Source: Carettochelys insculpta (lineage: Eukaryota > Chordata > Testudines > Carettochelyidae). From it: 64,000 nucleotides of DNA. Location of the stretch: positions 239,180,501 through 239,244,500 of the forward strand of contig NC_134137.1 in assembly GCF_033958435.1 (NCBI RefSeq), given 5' to 3'. The notes under the pieces were generated by a model. That model had not been told where the DNA came from, did not search any database, and worked only from the letters and a program-made list of their open reading frames with translations. The position numbers and the translations under genes are program-made. Each line of letters starts with the position of its first letter. Within the stretch, counting starts at the first letter, position 1. Shown here one piece after another: positions 44,056 to 56,760 of this stretch.

Positions 44056-45863
44056 ATCTAGTCTGAGTCTTACAGAGGCTATCATATATATTTTAAATAA
44101 AAATAAGACTGTTAGTTCCCTGTAATGGAAAACACAAATGTCTAGAGGTTATTAGGTAGCGTGTTCTCCTGTCAGTATGCATGCCCAGCTCCCAGCAGCT
44201 TTGGCAGAAGCTCCTGCACAGAACTCAGTTTAAGTTAGATGTTTGTATGTGGAAGTTTTTAGTGATTGACTGTGTAGTAAGACCTTTTCTAGCTGTTTAT
44301 GGCTGGGTAGGTAGCTGAGGCGATTGCAAATGGGCTACTGATCAGGAGCGTGGTAATGGAAGAAGTAAGTGACTTGTTCAAGTCAGTTTCATGGACATTC
44401 TACCTCTACGGAGGAGATACTAAGCATGGAATTCTGTCTCCACTGAAGCAGTGGGAGTCTTGCCATTGTCTGCAGTAGGTCCAGACTTTATCCAAAGTTC
44501 TGCACCTCTAGGACTTTGGGAGTTAGATATACAAATGTAAATCTGCACATCTGGTCCCCAAAGACAAACCCCCATAATTTAGGATCTTTTATCACCTGAG
44601 GGTTAAATCAAAATCCATCCTGACCTTCTAAACTCTTTTTCTTATGCTGGTTCCACATTTTCAAGGTTCAATGTGCTTGGTGCACTTTCTCAAGGCTGGC
44701 TTGCTTGTTCTATCTCATGCCGCTGAATACTTGCTTAGTTCCCAATTAACGCTGCAGATCTTAATGGGATTGCTATGTACTGTGAATATGGCACTCAACA
44801 CAGCACACTCTCTGGGGTAGACTCATCTTTTTGCCAGACACTTTGCAGGGAAGACTAAGTGTCTTTCTTTGGGTTTGGGGAGAAAGAGGAAATCAAAATA
44901 TCTTGAAATGCTTCTTTCTTGCTTTAATTGACCCTTGGGCATTCTAAGTGCATAATATGGCAATCTTTCAGAACACTATAATAAGACACTTTAAAAATGT
45001 TTCTGGGTGAACTTTTCTGGCTTTTCATAACTAATTCACTTTATTTCATAACTAATACTAGGTTTTTATATCAGGTTATCAGAGAGTTACCTACAGGTGG
45101 TCCTGCAAGATGCTGGGGCCCAGATCCTCACAGGTATTTAGGCTTTTAACTTAAAGCAGTAGAAAATTAATGAGAGGTAGGAACCCAAATACCTTGCTGT
45201 GTCTAAAATGTCTCAAAGTGTCTGCAATGCCCATTGAGTTCAATAGAATATATAGAGTGCACCTTGCAGGATTACACCCATGCATAGGATTTGTCACAAA
45301 CACTGTCTGTAATAAAAGTAAAATAAATGTATTCTAGGCAGGGAGCTCACCATCAGGTCCATCAACACTCAGGTGAATCAGGAGAAACTATTGAAATGTA
45401 ATTCTGCATTGCAGAGAGGGGGGAATTTCCACCAGAGGTAAATGTAGGCATATTACCTTTGAGCTAGTACGCTAAAAATACAATTGTAGCAGCAGTAATT
45501 TGGGCAAAAGGACAGGCTGATCACTCTGAGTACAATGCTGCTCAAGATCCAAGGTGCTCACTGGGTTGGCTAGCTGGTCCCACCACCCACATCACCATGG
45601 CAACACTATTTTTACTGTTTTAACTTCATCAAAACTAGCACATGTACATCTACCCAACTGGAAATTCTACCTCAAAGTGCAGACGTACCTGAAACCAGTG
45701 GAATGACACAGAGCAAAATGATGCAACTCTCTTATCCAATCAATGGTAACTTGCACCAATGAGCATGGCATCATTCCACAATTTAGAGAGATCAGACTTC
45801 GTTTCTCCTTCAGAACCTCGTCTCTTCTTTATTTCTTTTTTCCCAAGATCATTGAGACATCTT
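44056..45863. other. no gene recognised
   Basis: 1.8 kb of unassigned sequence without repeat ends or long frames. Confidence 0.5.
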
Positions 45864-46558
45864 AGCCGTGTCTACACGTGCACGCTATTTCGAAGTAGCA
45901 GCGCCAACTTCAAAATAGCGCCTGTCACGGCTACACGTGTTGGGCGCTATTTCGAAGTTGAAATTGACGTTAGGCGGTGAGACGTCAAAGTCGCTAACCC
46001 CATGAGGGGATGGGAATAGCGCCCTACTTTGACGTTCAATGTCGAAGTAGGGAACGTGTAGACGATCCGCGTCCCGCAACATCGAAATAGCGGGGTCCTC
46101 CATGGCGGCCATCAGCTGGGGGGTTGAGAGACGCTCTCTCTCCAGCCCTTGCGGGGCTCTATGGTCACCATGTGCAGCAGCCCGTAGGCCAGGGCTTCTG
46201 GCTGCTGCTGCTGCAGCTGGGGATCCATGCTGCATGCACAGGGTCTGCAACTAGTTGTCGGCTCTGTGTATCTTGCGCTGTTTAGTGAAAGTGTGTCTGG
46301 GAGGGGCCCTTTAAGGAAGCGACTTGCTGTTGAGTCCGCCCTGTGACCCTGTCTGCAGCTGTGCCTGGCACCCTTATTTCGATGTGTGCTACTTTGGTGT
46401 GTAGATGTTCCCTCGCAGCGCCTATTTCGATGTGGTGCTGCGCAACGTCAATGTTGAACATCTACGTTGCCAGCCCTGGAGGACGTGTAGACGTTATTCA
46501 TCGAAATGCCACATCGAAATAGGCTACTTCGATGTAGGGTTCACGTGTAGACGTAGCC
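45864..46558 (-). mobile_element. Harbinger-type MITE copy 4, 695 bp, CTT duplication
   Basis: In the opposite orientation to copies 1-3. It starts AGCCGTGTCTACACGTGCAC, ends CACGTGTAGACGTAGCC, and is flanked by CTT on both sides (45861-45863, 46559-46561). Its 121-codon minus frame (45885-46250) aligns with those in copies 2 and 3. Its lower-coordinate 300 bp or so align with the left end of the 56.8-kb Harbinger derivative (GCGCTATTTCGAAG, ACGTTAGGCGGTGAG, GCGGCCATCAGCTGGGGG, GCAGGGT words). Confidence 0.92.
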
Positions 46559-46646
46559 CTTATGGGTTATCTTCTCACAGATTTTGTATTTGTGCTGAAA
46601 TAGATATCTAGCAATACAAGAACTGCGTGTGTGCCGCACACATGTA

Positions 46647-47118
46647 CAGCAATCCTCTGAAATGTACGATTTCCCACTCTCCCTGGTGCCGGTTCAACCC
46701 ATCCCCTGCCCTGTGCAGCCCTGGTTCAACCCCCCCACCATGCTCATGGCTCTGGCTCACCACTCCCCTCCACCCCACGTGGCTCTGGCTCAACCTCCCA
46801 CATGTGGCTCTGGCTCAACCCCACTCAAACCCCATGTAGCCCTGGGTCATCTCCACCCCCTGTCCCTCTAACTCAGCCCAGGCTTAACCCCTCTGCCCCC
46901 CCACCACGGCCCCAACCCAACTCCAGGTTTAACCCTCCCCAGCTGCATCCCCCAACCCCAGAACTTTCCTTTCAAAAGGAGCTCCAAGTGCTGTTGCTGC
47001 TTCCCCAGCTGCAGAACATGCGTTCCGATGGGGGGGAGCCATCCCCCAGCTTGCGCAAAATGTGAGTAGTGTGAGGGTGTGTGGGAATGCAGCCCCTGCA
47101 TAACTTGAGGAACTACTG
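46647..47118. mobile_element. Tigger/mariner-like element, 472 bp, TA flanks, C-rich interior
   Basis: The left end CAGCAATCCTCTGAAATGTA and the reverse-complemented right end CAGTAGTTCCTCAAGTTATG are diverged inverted repeats, each flanked by TA (46645-46646, 47119-47120). The interior is a C-rich tandem array with the word GGCTCTGGCTCAACC recurring between 46750 and 46820. The Pro/Leu-rich frames up to 89 codons on both strands are composition artefacts. No transposase. Confidence 0.6.
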
Positions 47119-50100
47119 TACCTGCACATGGTAACACTACCTATTGTTAAGAGGTTTCAACATTTCACATTACAAGGTCCTGGTTTCACTAGCCTGTAGC
47201 TTAGTCCAAAGAGTTCAAGTTTGGCAAGAATCTTCCATACTAAATATTCAGAAAAATAAGTTCCTAAGAGTCTCAAACAGGGCACCCAAAATTCATGGAT
47301 GGTTTAATTCTTAATGTCTTGGTGCCTCGGTTCCCCCATCTCTGAAATGGGCATACTAGTACCTGCTCCTCTCAATCAACTACTGTTATGATGAGCGTCA
47401 TTGAATTTCCTATAAGGAAATAAATCTGTTTTCAGAGCAGGATTTGAAGAGTGTGTAGTCCTGGGTTCACCACAGTTAAGTGATGCCAATATATTGATAG
47501 ACACACAGAATAGCTGCTCACTGAGAACATTCTGTTCTGCAGACTGAATGAGGCCAGAGTCTTGTACCCTGTCCCCCAAGTAGTATGTGACCTGTACTGA
47601 ATCATAGTGTGTGTGCACAAGGGGAAGGGGAGTGCAATAAAGTTGCATAGGCTACCTTAATTGTGGCATCTTCTAATTTCTCAGAAGTTGACTTTGCAAC
47701 CTTGCTAATGATCTTTTTATGTAGGGTGCTTTTTTGCCTCTAGTAAATTTTATTGCTGAGTAAATGTATAATATTTTTCGTTCAGGTGCAGGATCCAGGA
47801 ATACCCAGTTCAACTGGAAGCAAAATCATTTTTTTCGAAAATGTTTCATCAAATGAAAAAACACTCGACAATCATTTTGTCTACTTGACTTAAATGTTTG
47901 ACTTCACTTAATTTTTGTGTTAAAAGTCAGCCACTTACTGTACAAGTGATTTTCACCTTCTTTTGTCCTTTTTTTTAAAAAAAAAAGTCATCAGATTTCA
48001 TGGAATGCCATTTCAAAATAAAAGGTGAAAACAAATCGTTCTGAAATGTTCTTAACAAACTATTTCTAAAGAAAATAGAATCGTCATTCTTCAGAATGAT
48101 CAAAAACAACCTTGAAATGATCACACTTCTCCCCCTTTCCCCACCTCCCATTTCCACACAACCCAGGTTGAAATTATTAGTAAAACTTCACCTGAATCTG
48201 AGAATAGTTCTGAAGCACTGGAAAATGCATTTTTAAAACAAAAACAAAAGAAAATTGAAATTTTTTCACCATCACATATATATATGTGAAAAAATTTCAA
48301 TATATATATATATATTATTGATATATATAATATAATAATATTATATATATAAATGGGTGTGTGTATGTACATATTAAACTTAAAATCAAAACAAATTAGA
48401 CGTCTGCCTAATCTGGAAAGGTAAAAATTTGTTTATTTCTGACATATAGAAAGCTCAGGAAAAAGTGATTTGGAATGAAACTGTTTGGCTTAATTATAGT
48501 AATACACAGCATCACATTGATAGTCCATCTGCATTCTGCTCTCCTATAGTCTCTTGCAAAAATTGCCCCCAGCTTTTTGGTTCTGTCTAAACACCAAACT
48601 GCATCTGGTCCACAGGTGCTTTAAGTGTCAGGAGACCTGTAACATGCATGTATTGCACATAAATAGGTTCACATGCACTGCGTTGAAGCTGGAGCTCTTT
48701 GCTCTTGCTTAGCCCATCTGGGCTTGATAAAGTGAGGTAGGGTCTGAAATCTTCATTTCTCTTTGTCAAGTCTGGGAGAAGACATATATTTACCTAGAAG
48801 GATGTTGCCTGAGCAAGTTCTACAGCTTGTTGTAAAATGTGGTAGCTGAAAAACAGTACAGCGTTTATAATGCTGGTAAAAGAATTAACCTCTTTCTCAA
48901 CCCCTAGGTATCTGCTCTACAGTCATATTTTAAAAGTCACAAACAAGCCCCAAAAGTTTATCAAAATGCCAGAACTCCAGTGAGCTGAGATCCTCTTGTT
49001 TTCTTCAGTTCTCAGTAGCTATACCACCATAACACTGAGTAGATTTATTGCTTTACCTAGCATTTTTAATGTCATAAGGATGACTTAAAAGTAAAACTGG
49101 AGATATCTAATCAACTGCAGTTCCATACATGATGATTTGGGTAGAGCAAACATAGCAGATCCACTTTGCCTTTGCTGCTGCAATCCTTTAAATCAAGGCA
49201 TTCTTTTATTGATGAGAAAATTAAAGAAACAATAGTTTCCTATCCATTTACTAGACCTGTTTCAAGGCACCAATGTTTAGTCATTTAGAGCTGGCCAGTG
49301 CTACCTCAGAAGCCACTTTATGTCTGTGGTATATTGGAAGATCTATGATCAGTTGTCATGTCATGGTTGATAGAGTTCCATGTCAGGTTCAGATTAAGTT
49401 TGTGATGGGGTAATCAGATCCCGTGGTTCTGGAAGCCAGCAGATTATTTGGGAGAGATAAGGAAGGAATGCCCCCTTCTGCCCCCTCCCCACTCCCCGCA
49501 ACCTGTGGAGCATGCATGGTCTGCTAACTGCATTGTGAGGGGAGTTGTCTTCGTCTGACTCATCAGACATGGCTCTCATGGAAGGCTTGAAGGCAGGATT
49601 TTTTTGTCCTTAATATAGCTGAGAATGTTTTAGGGTTTCACAATACCCAAGTAGGAGGCTTTGCACCAGCAAATTCCCATAGTGTGGTGGAGTTTGTGTT
49701 TGTTTTTTAAGAAGAGTGGGGCTTAAACTAACATACAAAGATCCAGTATCTCCACAACAACCAGTTTGCCTACCAGCTGCCAGCAGTAAGTGATGTGCTC
49801 TGACTCCATTCCAGGAGACTAGGCTGTTGGAATATTAATGATATTACTGTATTTTATTGCTGCTACCAAACAGTTTAAAAGCTAGCTTAACTGGAAAGGT
49901 TGCAGTGGCATTGAGCAGCAGCCAAAGTCCTCAGGAGCCAGCTGGAATGTCTGGAGCTTCCTGTCATGCACACCGATGCGACAGTCGCACTGGATTTCGC
50001 AACAGTGCAGGGGCCCCAGTGAGATATACTGACTAGTGATGAGACAGGGAGAGTCATGTTTTTACCCTGCTCCCCCACAGCCTTTCTGGCACTTGTGTTC

Positions 50101-51149
50101 CCTGAACGGGCTAGGAGGAACCAGGGACTTTTTTCCCTAATAAGACTTAAGTCAGTTCCTGGATAAAGAATGACAGCAGCCATTTGTTTGGACCTTTTAT
50201 CTACTTCTGTATCCAAACGAGAGCAGCCAGAATCTAGTCCTAAGTGGCTTCATCTGGCCCCATTGATTTCACTGTGGCCAGGAATTCCACCACTGTTTTT
50301 TGTGGCAAAGGCCCCTCCATTCTTGTAGAGGAGTCTTTGGTTCAGATGCTTGTTTACACTAAAGTGTCATCTGCACTTGAGAGTTTTGCCAGGATAGCTA
50401 TGTCCATTAGGATTGCGCAAAGAAAACAAAACCTTCTAACTGCTGTAGCTTCACTGATGAAAAATACCCTGTGTGGATGTAATTTGTTTGCTGGTATGTC
50501 TGGTCTTGTTCCCACAGCTGGAATAAGCTATGCTAGCAACAAGCTTTCCTGTTGAGATCAGGCTACATCTCCCCTAGTAGGGTTTCCTAATGCATGTAAA
50601 GCCTTAGACCTTTTTATACCACTCCAGCAGGCTAATGCTGCCTTAAAGTGGACAGAAATTAATTTTTACAACCTTTTCAACTGTCAAAGCAGTATACATG
50701 ACCCTGTGGTTTTACCACGTCTCTCAAGGCTCTTTTTTGACATACTGACTATTTATATTTTTCATTCTTTTTTCCCCCTAAAGTATTCTGTGATCTTATT
50801 TCTTCTGCTCCACATAATGTGTACAGGGCTGTAAGTGAAGCAATACTGATAAACTGAGGAGTCAGGTTTTGATCCAGGAAAGCATTTTAAACTGTACATA
50901 ATGTTAAGAACTTGAGTTGCTCCCTGAAATCAGTGGGAATTCTTCAATGCTGAATGTGCTTGAATGTTTTGATGGGGACAAAGGCTCTAATCATGTGGTG
51001 ACCATACAGAAGGATAAAATATGTTAGCTGAACTCTATTTTTCTATTTCAAACACAAATTGTATTATGATGAAGTTATCACCACTGTCTTAATTTTCTTA
51101 ATTTTCAATGTTAATTTTCTTGTCTTGAGAACAAGACAAACTTACCATA
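47119..51149. other. no gene recognised; AT-rich repeat at 48274-48352
   Basis: 4 kb without an identifiable gene. 48274-48352 is an ATAT-rich tract with inverted ATATAATAT words. Around 50345-50580 the words TTTACACTAAAGTGTCATCT and AGGCTACATCTCCCC recall the TCTACAC-type ends, but they point in the same direction and do not form a TIR pair. Frames do not exceed 109 codons and have no motif. Confidence 0.45.
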
Positions 51150-51305
51150 AAAACTGCACTATGAGGTCAGGTCAAAGGTCCATGTAGCCCAGTATCCTGT
51201 TTTCTGACAGTGGCTAATGCCAGGTACCCCAGAAGGAATGAATAGAATAGTGACTCTGTCGCCCATTTCCACCTTCTGGCAAACAGAGCCTGGGGACGCC
51301 AATGA
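51150..51305 (-). mobile_element. CR1 3' end fragment, minus strand
   Basis: TGAGGTCAGGTCAAAGGTCC, ATGTAGCCCAGTATCCTGTT, TTCTGACAGTGGCTAATGCC, AGGTACCCCAGAAGGAATGA and CTTCTGGCAAACAGAGCCTG on the plus strand are the inverse of the CR1 3' region seen at 28302 and 43245. Only the non-coding end is present. Confidence 0.85.
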
Positions 51306-54300
51306 AGCTGAAAGACTTGGGAAGAGCATATGGCTGGATATACAGCATGGCAAGGATTTTCCCCCCATTTACACTGCCTGGGCTGAAAGTTCAGCTGTCT
51401 GGAAAGTGAACCTTATATTCAATGAAAAATTCTGAATTAAAAAAAAATTATAGAAATGAGAAAAGTTTGGAATGAGGATGAAAAGCCAAAAATTGCCTCA
51501 GAAGGGAAATTCTAAAATATTTCAATTCAGCAACATTGAAATGTCTGTTTCCAAATGCAACATTTCAACACTGGCAAAATGAGACATTTCAACCTGTATT
51601 GAACAGGACTGAGAGCTCATTTCAGTGAATTAGTAAGTTAGGGGAAGGATGAGAGAATAGGTTAGGTAGGGTTGGTAGGACTGACTGATGGAAATAAACT
51701 GTCAGTCCCTAGGGGGAAGGAGTGACAATGGGATGAGGAAGGTATCCTTTGTGGATTGGTGACAGGGCATACAGATGTAGCTTCCTTGTGGGTACAGGGC
51801 TGCCAGAGGTGCTGGAGGGAGGGGCATAAGCTACCTCCTACAGCTGTGAGGCCTCTGTTATTGGTCACCTTTCCTCACACCGGGCTGTCTCCCCAGTGCC
51901 CGATTTCCATGTGCAGCCCCAATAGCTTGCCCAGGTCCTGTCCTCATGGAGAGGACAAAGCATGGCTGGAGGCTGTGAGGATGCAGACTACAGAGCTGTT
52001 TCCTTATCTGGGGCAGCAGGATACAGCAGCAGCAGCTTGGGCAAGTCTGGTGGAGGCCCAAAAGATCCTCCCAGCCCTGCTGTCAGGTGTAAATTTAAAG
52101 CTGTTGCTGCTGCTTCCTTGTGTTAATCTCATTGAATGAGGAGTGCAATGTAAGTTTTCTCCCTCTGTTCAATGCCGCATTGTTACCTACCAGCTCTCTG
52201 TTTTGGGGGAACCAGAGTATGACCACCTGTCAGCTCTGTACTCTTGGGGACCCAGGGAGTGACACTCATGGGAAAACAAATCCTCTTTCCCCAGGCCTCT
52301 GCTTGAATCAAAGACAAAGCACTGAAACTGGCAGGGGTGGACACACCTAAATCCCATCACCAAGGGTGAATCGATTGAGGAAACACTCCAGCCTCATCTG
52401 CATTGATGATAGAACAGAAGGACATCCCCATTAGCATAATAAATGGAGAACAGCTCTTTCAGAGCAGGAACCGCACTGAACTATGGGATAACAACCGCAT
52501 AGAAGAACTGCCTGATGGGAAATCTCTGCTCCAGATGTTAATGAACCCAGGCCTGCTCACACCCAAATTAGTCATTATCAGACCAATTCTAGTAATGGAT
52601 CCTATTGATATCCAAAATACTGACACTGCCTAGTTGTGCTGTGAGCTTGTTCAAGGAACATCACCCATAGCCAGGTATGATCAGTTTCTATTGTCTTGCC
52701 TCTGCTTACCCATAATTAAATCCAGTGCTCTTCTTGAACCATTGTCCTGTCTCTGCAAAAACACATACACTTGCTCAAGAAGCTGTTCTGATGCCTAGAT
52801 GTAAACTCTACATTAGTTCCATTGAGACTCTGTCATCTCCTGCCTGATCATGCTGGGGACTTTCCTTGTCTCCTGCTTTCTGGATTGCTGGCAACCATCA
52901 CCATCTGGCACCCCTGATCATTGCAAGCTCCATGAGTGGTGAGATCTCTCTAGTCATAGCCTCCTAACCTTGCCTTCTGTAATTAGTTATATGGTTTGCT
53001 AGCCCTAATGTTTGCAATCAGTTTATTATTGTCACTGTTAAATATATATACACTACCAAGAAATAAATAACTTTCATAGTTATACTGGTTGCTTCTCTCT
53101 TTTTCTTCCTTTCTGGCTCACTCTTCCTCAGGGATGTTGTTTTGGCTTCCCCATTCACTCAGGCAATTCTTTTGTTTAAATGGATACTGCTAATCTTCAA
53201 AAAGTAGCAGTAGATTTGAGTTTTCAATATGACAGTGATTTGAATGCCTCAAAAGTTTCATCAGAGATTGAGTTTTAAACATCAGGCATTAGCACTGTTG
53301 CCAAACATGTCATCTGCGACTAGTTTGGACCTTCCACAGTTAATTCATGAATATAATCTGGCTGAATTTTATCCACATTTGGAAATTGCCCTGTGACTAT
53401 TTCTCTGCTTGCCAGTGATGGTGTCTTCTTGTGAAAAAAGGTGTAGTAAATGAAAATTAATCAACAGCAATCTTCAAGCATCCATAGGATCCAGAAAGCA
53501 GGAGACAAGAAAAGTCAGGAGAGATTATCAAATATGTCCATCTTGTCAATAGAACATGAGGTAGCAAATAATATTAATTTCAATGCAATTATTGATGAGT
53601 TTGCCTCATTAAAAGTATGCAAAATACAAGTATAAACAAATGCCTAATAGTTCCTGACATGCTGATGGTGATATTTTATAATTATATATATAGATAAATA
53701 GATAGATAGATAGATTACATGTATAGCTTATATTGTAATTATATGTATTAAGATATATATGGATTAATTGATCATTTATGCAAATCTCATAACTATAATA
53801 TATGTTGTGTTATTATTACTATTATTATTATTAATGTATTTCCCCTTTTTCTATGAAATAACTACTATGAATATATAAACATGAGAGGGCACAAGTTTAT
53901 ATTCTTGCCTCAGGCGCAAAATTCTTGTGTCAGGTGCATTTATCAGACAAGCTCTGGCAGAGGTGTGTACATGTTCACCTGAGTCAAGGGTGGGAAGAAC
54001 TTCATCCTGTGGACCCTGGGTCAGGCAGCATACATAGCTCCATTGGGAGGGAATTAGCAGAAGGAAGAAGTGAAGCTCCTTAGGAACACTAGTAACACAA
54101 GCAGCACATTGGTAGAATGATTCACCTCTCCCACCCCATAAACCCAAATAAATGAGCTTATCCCAGAGCAACGGGCAAATCTGGTAACAATGTCCTCTGC
54201 CACATCACATCCTAACATCTTCCTTTATGGCATCCCTCTGTGTTTTCCTAGGTTGGCTCTTCTGTGCCTCCCCCCGCCCTTTAATCTTGATCTGTTGTAC

Positions 54301-54721
54301 TCTCTTGTCCACACAGATGTCAGGACTGGGCTTGGCATGACCATATCATGTGAGACTGAACTTCTCTCACTTTTCCATTTATTGGTATTACTTTCAATAT
54401 GTCTGTGACACACATGTTCCTTGCATGGTCTTTCATGCTTACCCTACTCATGCATCTCAATGTTCACATTTCTGTGGAACAAATCATTTGCTTATATTTC
54501 TTTGCTGTTTATCCCTGCACACCATGTATTAAAATGGACTAGATCATTGTTTTATAGACTTCAAGGTTCAATTGACTGGTTGAAATTTTGGTATATGTGT
54601 GTGTGTGTTTGCACACGTCAGGGTGCTGATGTGTTTGAGCAAGTTTCAAGGGAAAGCAAACTCAATGAAATGGGTTTTGCAGATGGATCTGAGTGAAACA
54701 AGGTTTATGATCCTTTTCATT
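51306..54721. other. no gene recognised; GATA and ATT microsatellites
   Basis: 3.4 kb unassigned. A (GATA)n-type tract lies at about 53683-53716 and an (ATT)n tract at about 53811-53834. The longest frame (127 codons, 51756-52139) has no recognisable motif. Confidence 0.5.
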
Positions 54722-54820
54722 TCCTCTAATAGAGTGCTATAGCCATGGTCCAGCTCCTCTAATAGAGTGCTATAGCCATGGTCCAGCTCCTCTAATAGAG
54801 TGCTATAGCCATGGTCCAGC
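54722..54820. repeat. minisatellite, three identical 33-bp units
   Basis: Units at 54722-54754, 54755-54787 and 54788-54820 are identical and start TCCTCTAATAGAGTGCTATA. A partial fourth begins with TCCTCT. Since 33 is a multiple of three, the minus-strand frame (54646-54873) reads EELDHGYSTLL three times in a row. The frame is only 75 codons, and I see no related protein. Confidence 0.95.
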
Positions 54821-55989
54821 TCCTCTGAAACTTCGTTCTTTACAAGTCTTCCTCTTTTTGTTGACATCTTCATTCTTTCAGTGAAATGAATCCTTTGTGT
54901 GAGGCTTTCACTGGAGATAGAGTGGAGTTAGGTCCAGTGCCATGCAGGCCTTTGAAAATCAGGAGAGAGGCCTTGAAATGTGTACTGGCTCAATGAGGAG
55001 CTGCGGAAGGAAGCAGAAAATCAGGGTAATGTGTCCCAGGTAACCCAGGCTTCCTTGCAGGCAAGCTGCTGCATTCCTGTTTAGCTGTAGGTTCCTGAAT
55101 GTGTGGGGCTTTCCTACATACAGGAATTGCAGTAACCAGGTCTGGAGGTTACAAATGTGTGCATACAGGGTGTCGGGATCTGCTGGGACGAGGTGTGATC
55201 CTCTAGCCAAATGCAAGTGAAAGCAGCAGTTCTTTGCCCCTATGGCTTTGGTTGTCCAAATGTTGCTCAGAGTCTAAAACAGTCTTCAATTGCATGGAGT
55301 GATCACGGAGTGCAAGGTCGCATGATTTTGATGGTGGGGATTTTAGAGAAAGCTTCCCTCTTCCTGACAACCTCACCTAAGCCTTGTCAGGTTTCTTATT
55401 CAGCCAGTCAGTCTTCCTCCAGAGACTGATCTCAGCCAGCCATTTGGAAAGATAGGAGATGGTGCAGTTAACGTTTCATGTAAGGAAAACAGTACTGATT
55501 GTCATTTCTTAGCTCCACACAGGATCTCCTTGCCCCAAACAAAACCTAGAACACACGTACAGATGTGCTTTAGTGAAAGCTAGTTAAGGCAGTCTCCATC
55601 CATTTTGTATTCTTAGCCTCTTGAGCTCCCATCTCTAACACATACACAAAACCATCTCTCACTCCCCAGCTCCAACCAAATTCCTTCCATAGTGACAGCC
55701 ACCCAATCACAACATATCTCCTACTCCATTTCTTATTCCCTGGCCCACCCCACTTGGGGCAAGAACTGGATGCCTCAGTGAAATCCAGTTGTACAATGTC
55801 CAGTGATCCAAGTGTCAGTACTACCTATGTAAAGAAGAATGACATCTTTTTTTCTTTTAAAGAAAGTTGAGGTGGTAGGAAGGAGAGGTATTAAAATTAG
55901 TCACCTTATAGAAATCTTGTCATGTTATGAAATGCTTTAACCAACTTTGAATATGGGGATTGCTCTTAATTCGCTTCAATATGAAAAAG
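54821..55989. other. no gene recognised
   Basis: 1.2 kb of unassigned sequence. No repeat ends or long frames. Confidence 0.5.
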
Positions 55990-56092
55990 TTAATTCAAGG
56001 ATAAGATTCTATAGAGTTCCTTTTAATACAGGTCACTTTTACAAATCGGTACTGACCCTTGTGGGCCCTTCTAACCTTATGATTCTATGCCA
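55990..56092 (+). mobile_element. possible CR1-type 3' end
   Basis: GGGCCCTTCTAACCTTATGA followed by TTCTATG resembles the last bases of a CR1 or of a CR1-tailed SINE. The bases upstream (AAAGTTAATTCAAGGATAAG) match weakly. It could be chance similarity. Confidence 0.4.
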
Positions 56093-56760
56093 GCTGGTTT
56101 GTGTTCAGTCACCTCTTTTATACACTTTCCCCAGCAGAGAGCAGCATCTCACTGAATATGCTTTTCGTGCCTTCCTTTGTTATATACAAAAGTAGTAAAA
56201 TGGCAGGTATGTTTTCATACTCTTTTATTTCAGTTAATTTACAGTCATTTTCATTATAACTAAAGATTTGTGGGCATTCTCAAGGTTTGGTGACTGGTAC
56301 TACTTTAAGCCCTCAGAGAAAGGTAGAGGTAGTTCAAAGGCTTCCAACACTATATAATCTCAGTATATCAGAAGCAACAGACAGGGTACCTTACTCAATA
56401 GTTACATTTATTTACTATAGCTAGAGGGGGTCAAATTCAGCAAAAAGTACTTGCAAAAAGTTGTCTGATTAAATCTGTGGTATAGAGCTTCATCTGATCA
56501 AGTAATTTTAAGCAATGATAATGTGGACCTGGTGAGGACCTGGATCTGTGAATGGATTTGGATGGTATTTGACATTTTTCCCCTGCCAAAGTGTGAGTCA
56601 ATTTTTGTTGTCAGAGATTTTCAGGGAAAGCAGAAGTCTTGCAAATACACAGCCAGATGCCTGCTTGTGTGAAAAGTGTTATCATGGCCATTTTGATAAC
56701 ATGCTCTTTGATTGCTATCCTCTTGATAAAAGTCAGCTAGGAAAGTGGAAACCACATTGT
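56093..56760. other. no gene recognised
   Basis: Unassigned AT-rich sequence up to the TGT duplication of the Harbinger element. Confidence 0.5.

Noticed and set aside
46627..47137. Pro/Leu/His-rich frames
   Set aside because: They follow the C-rich tandem array inside a Tigger-like element.
50345..50580. Harbinger-type MITE
   Set aside because: The two end-like words point in the same direction and do not form an inverted pair, and no duplication is visible.
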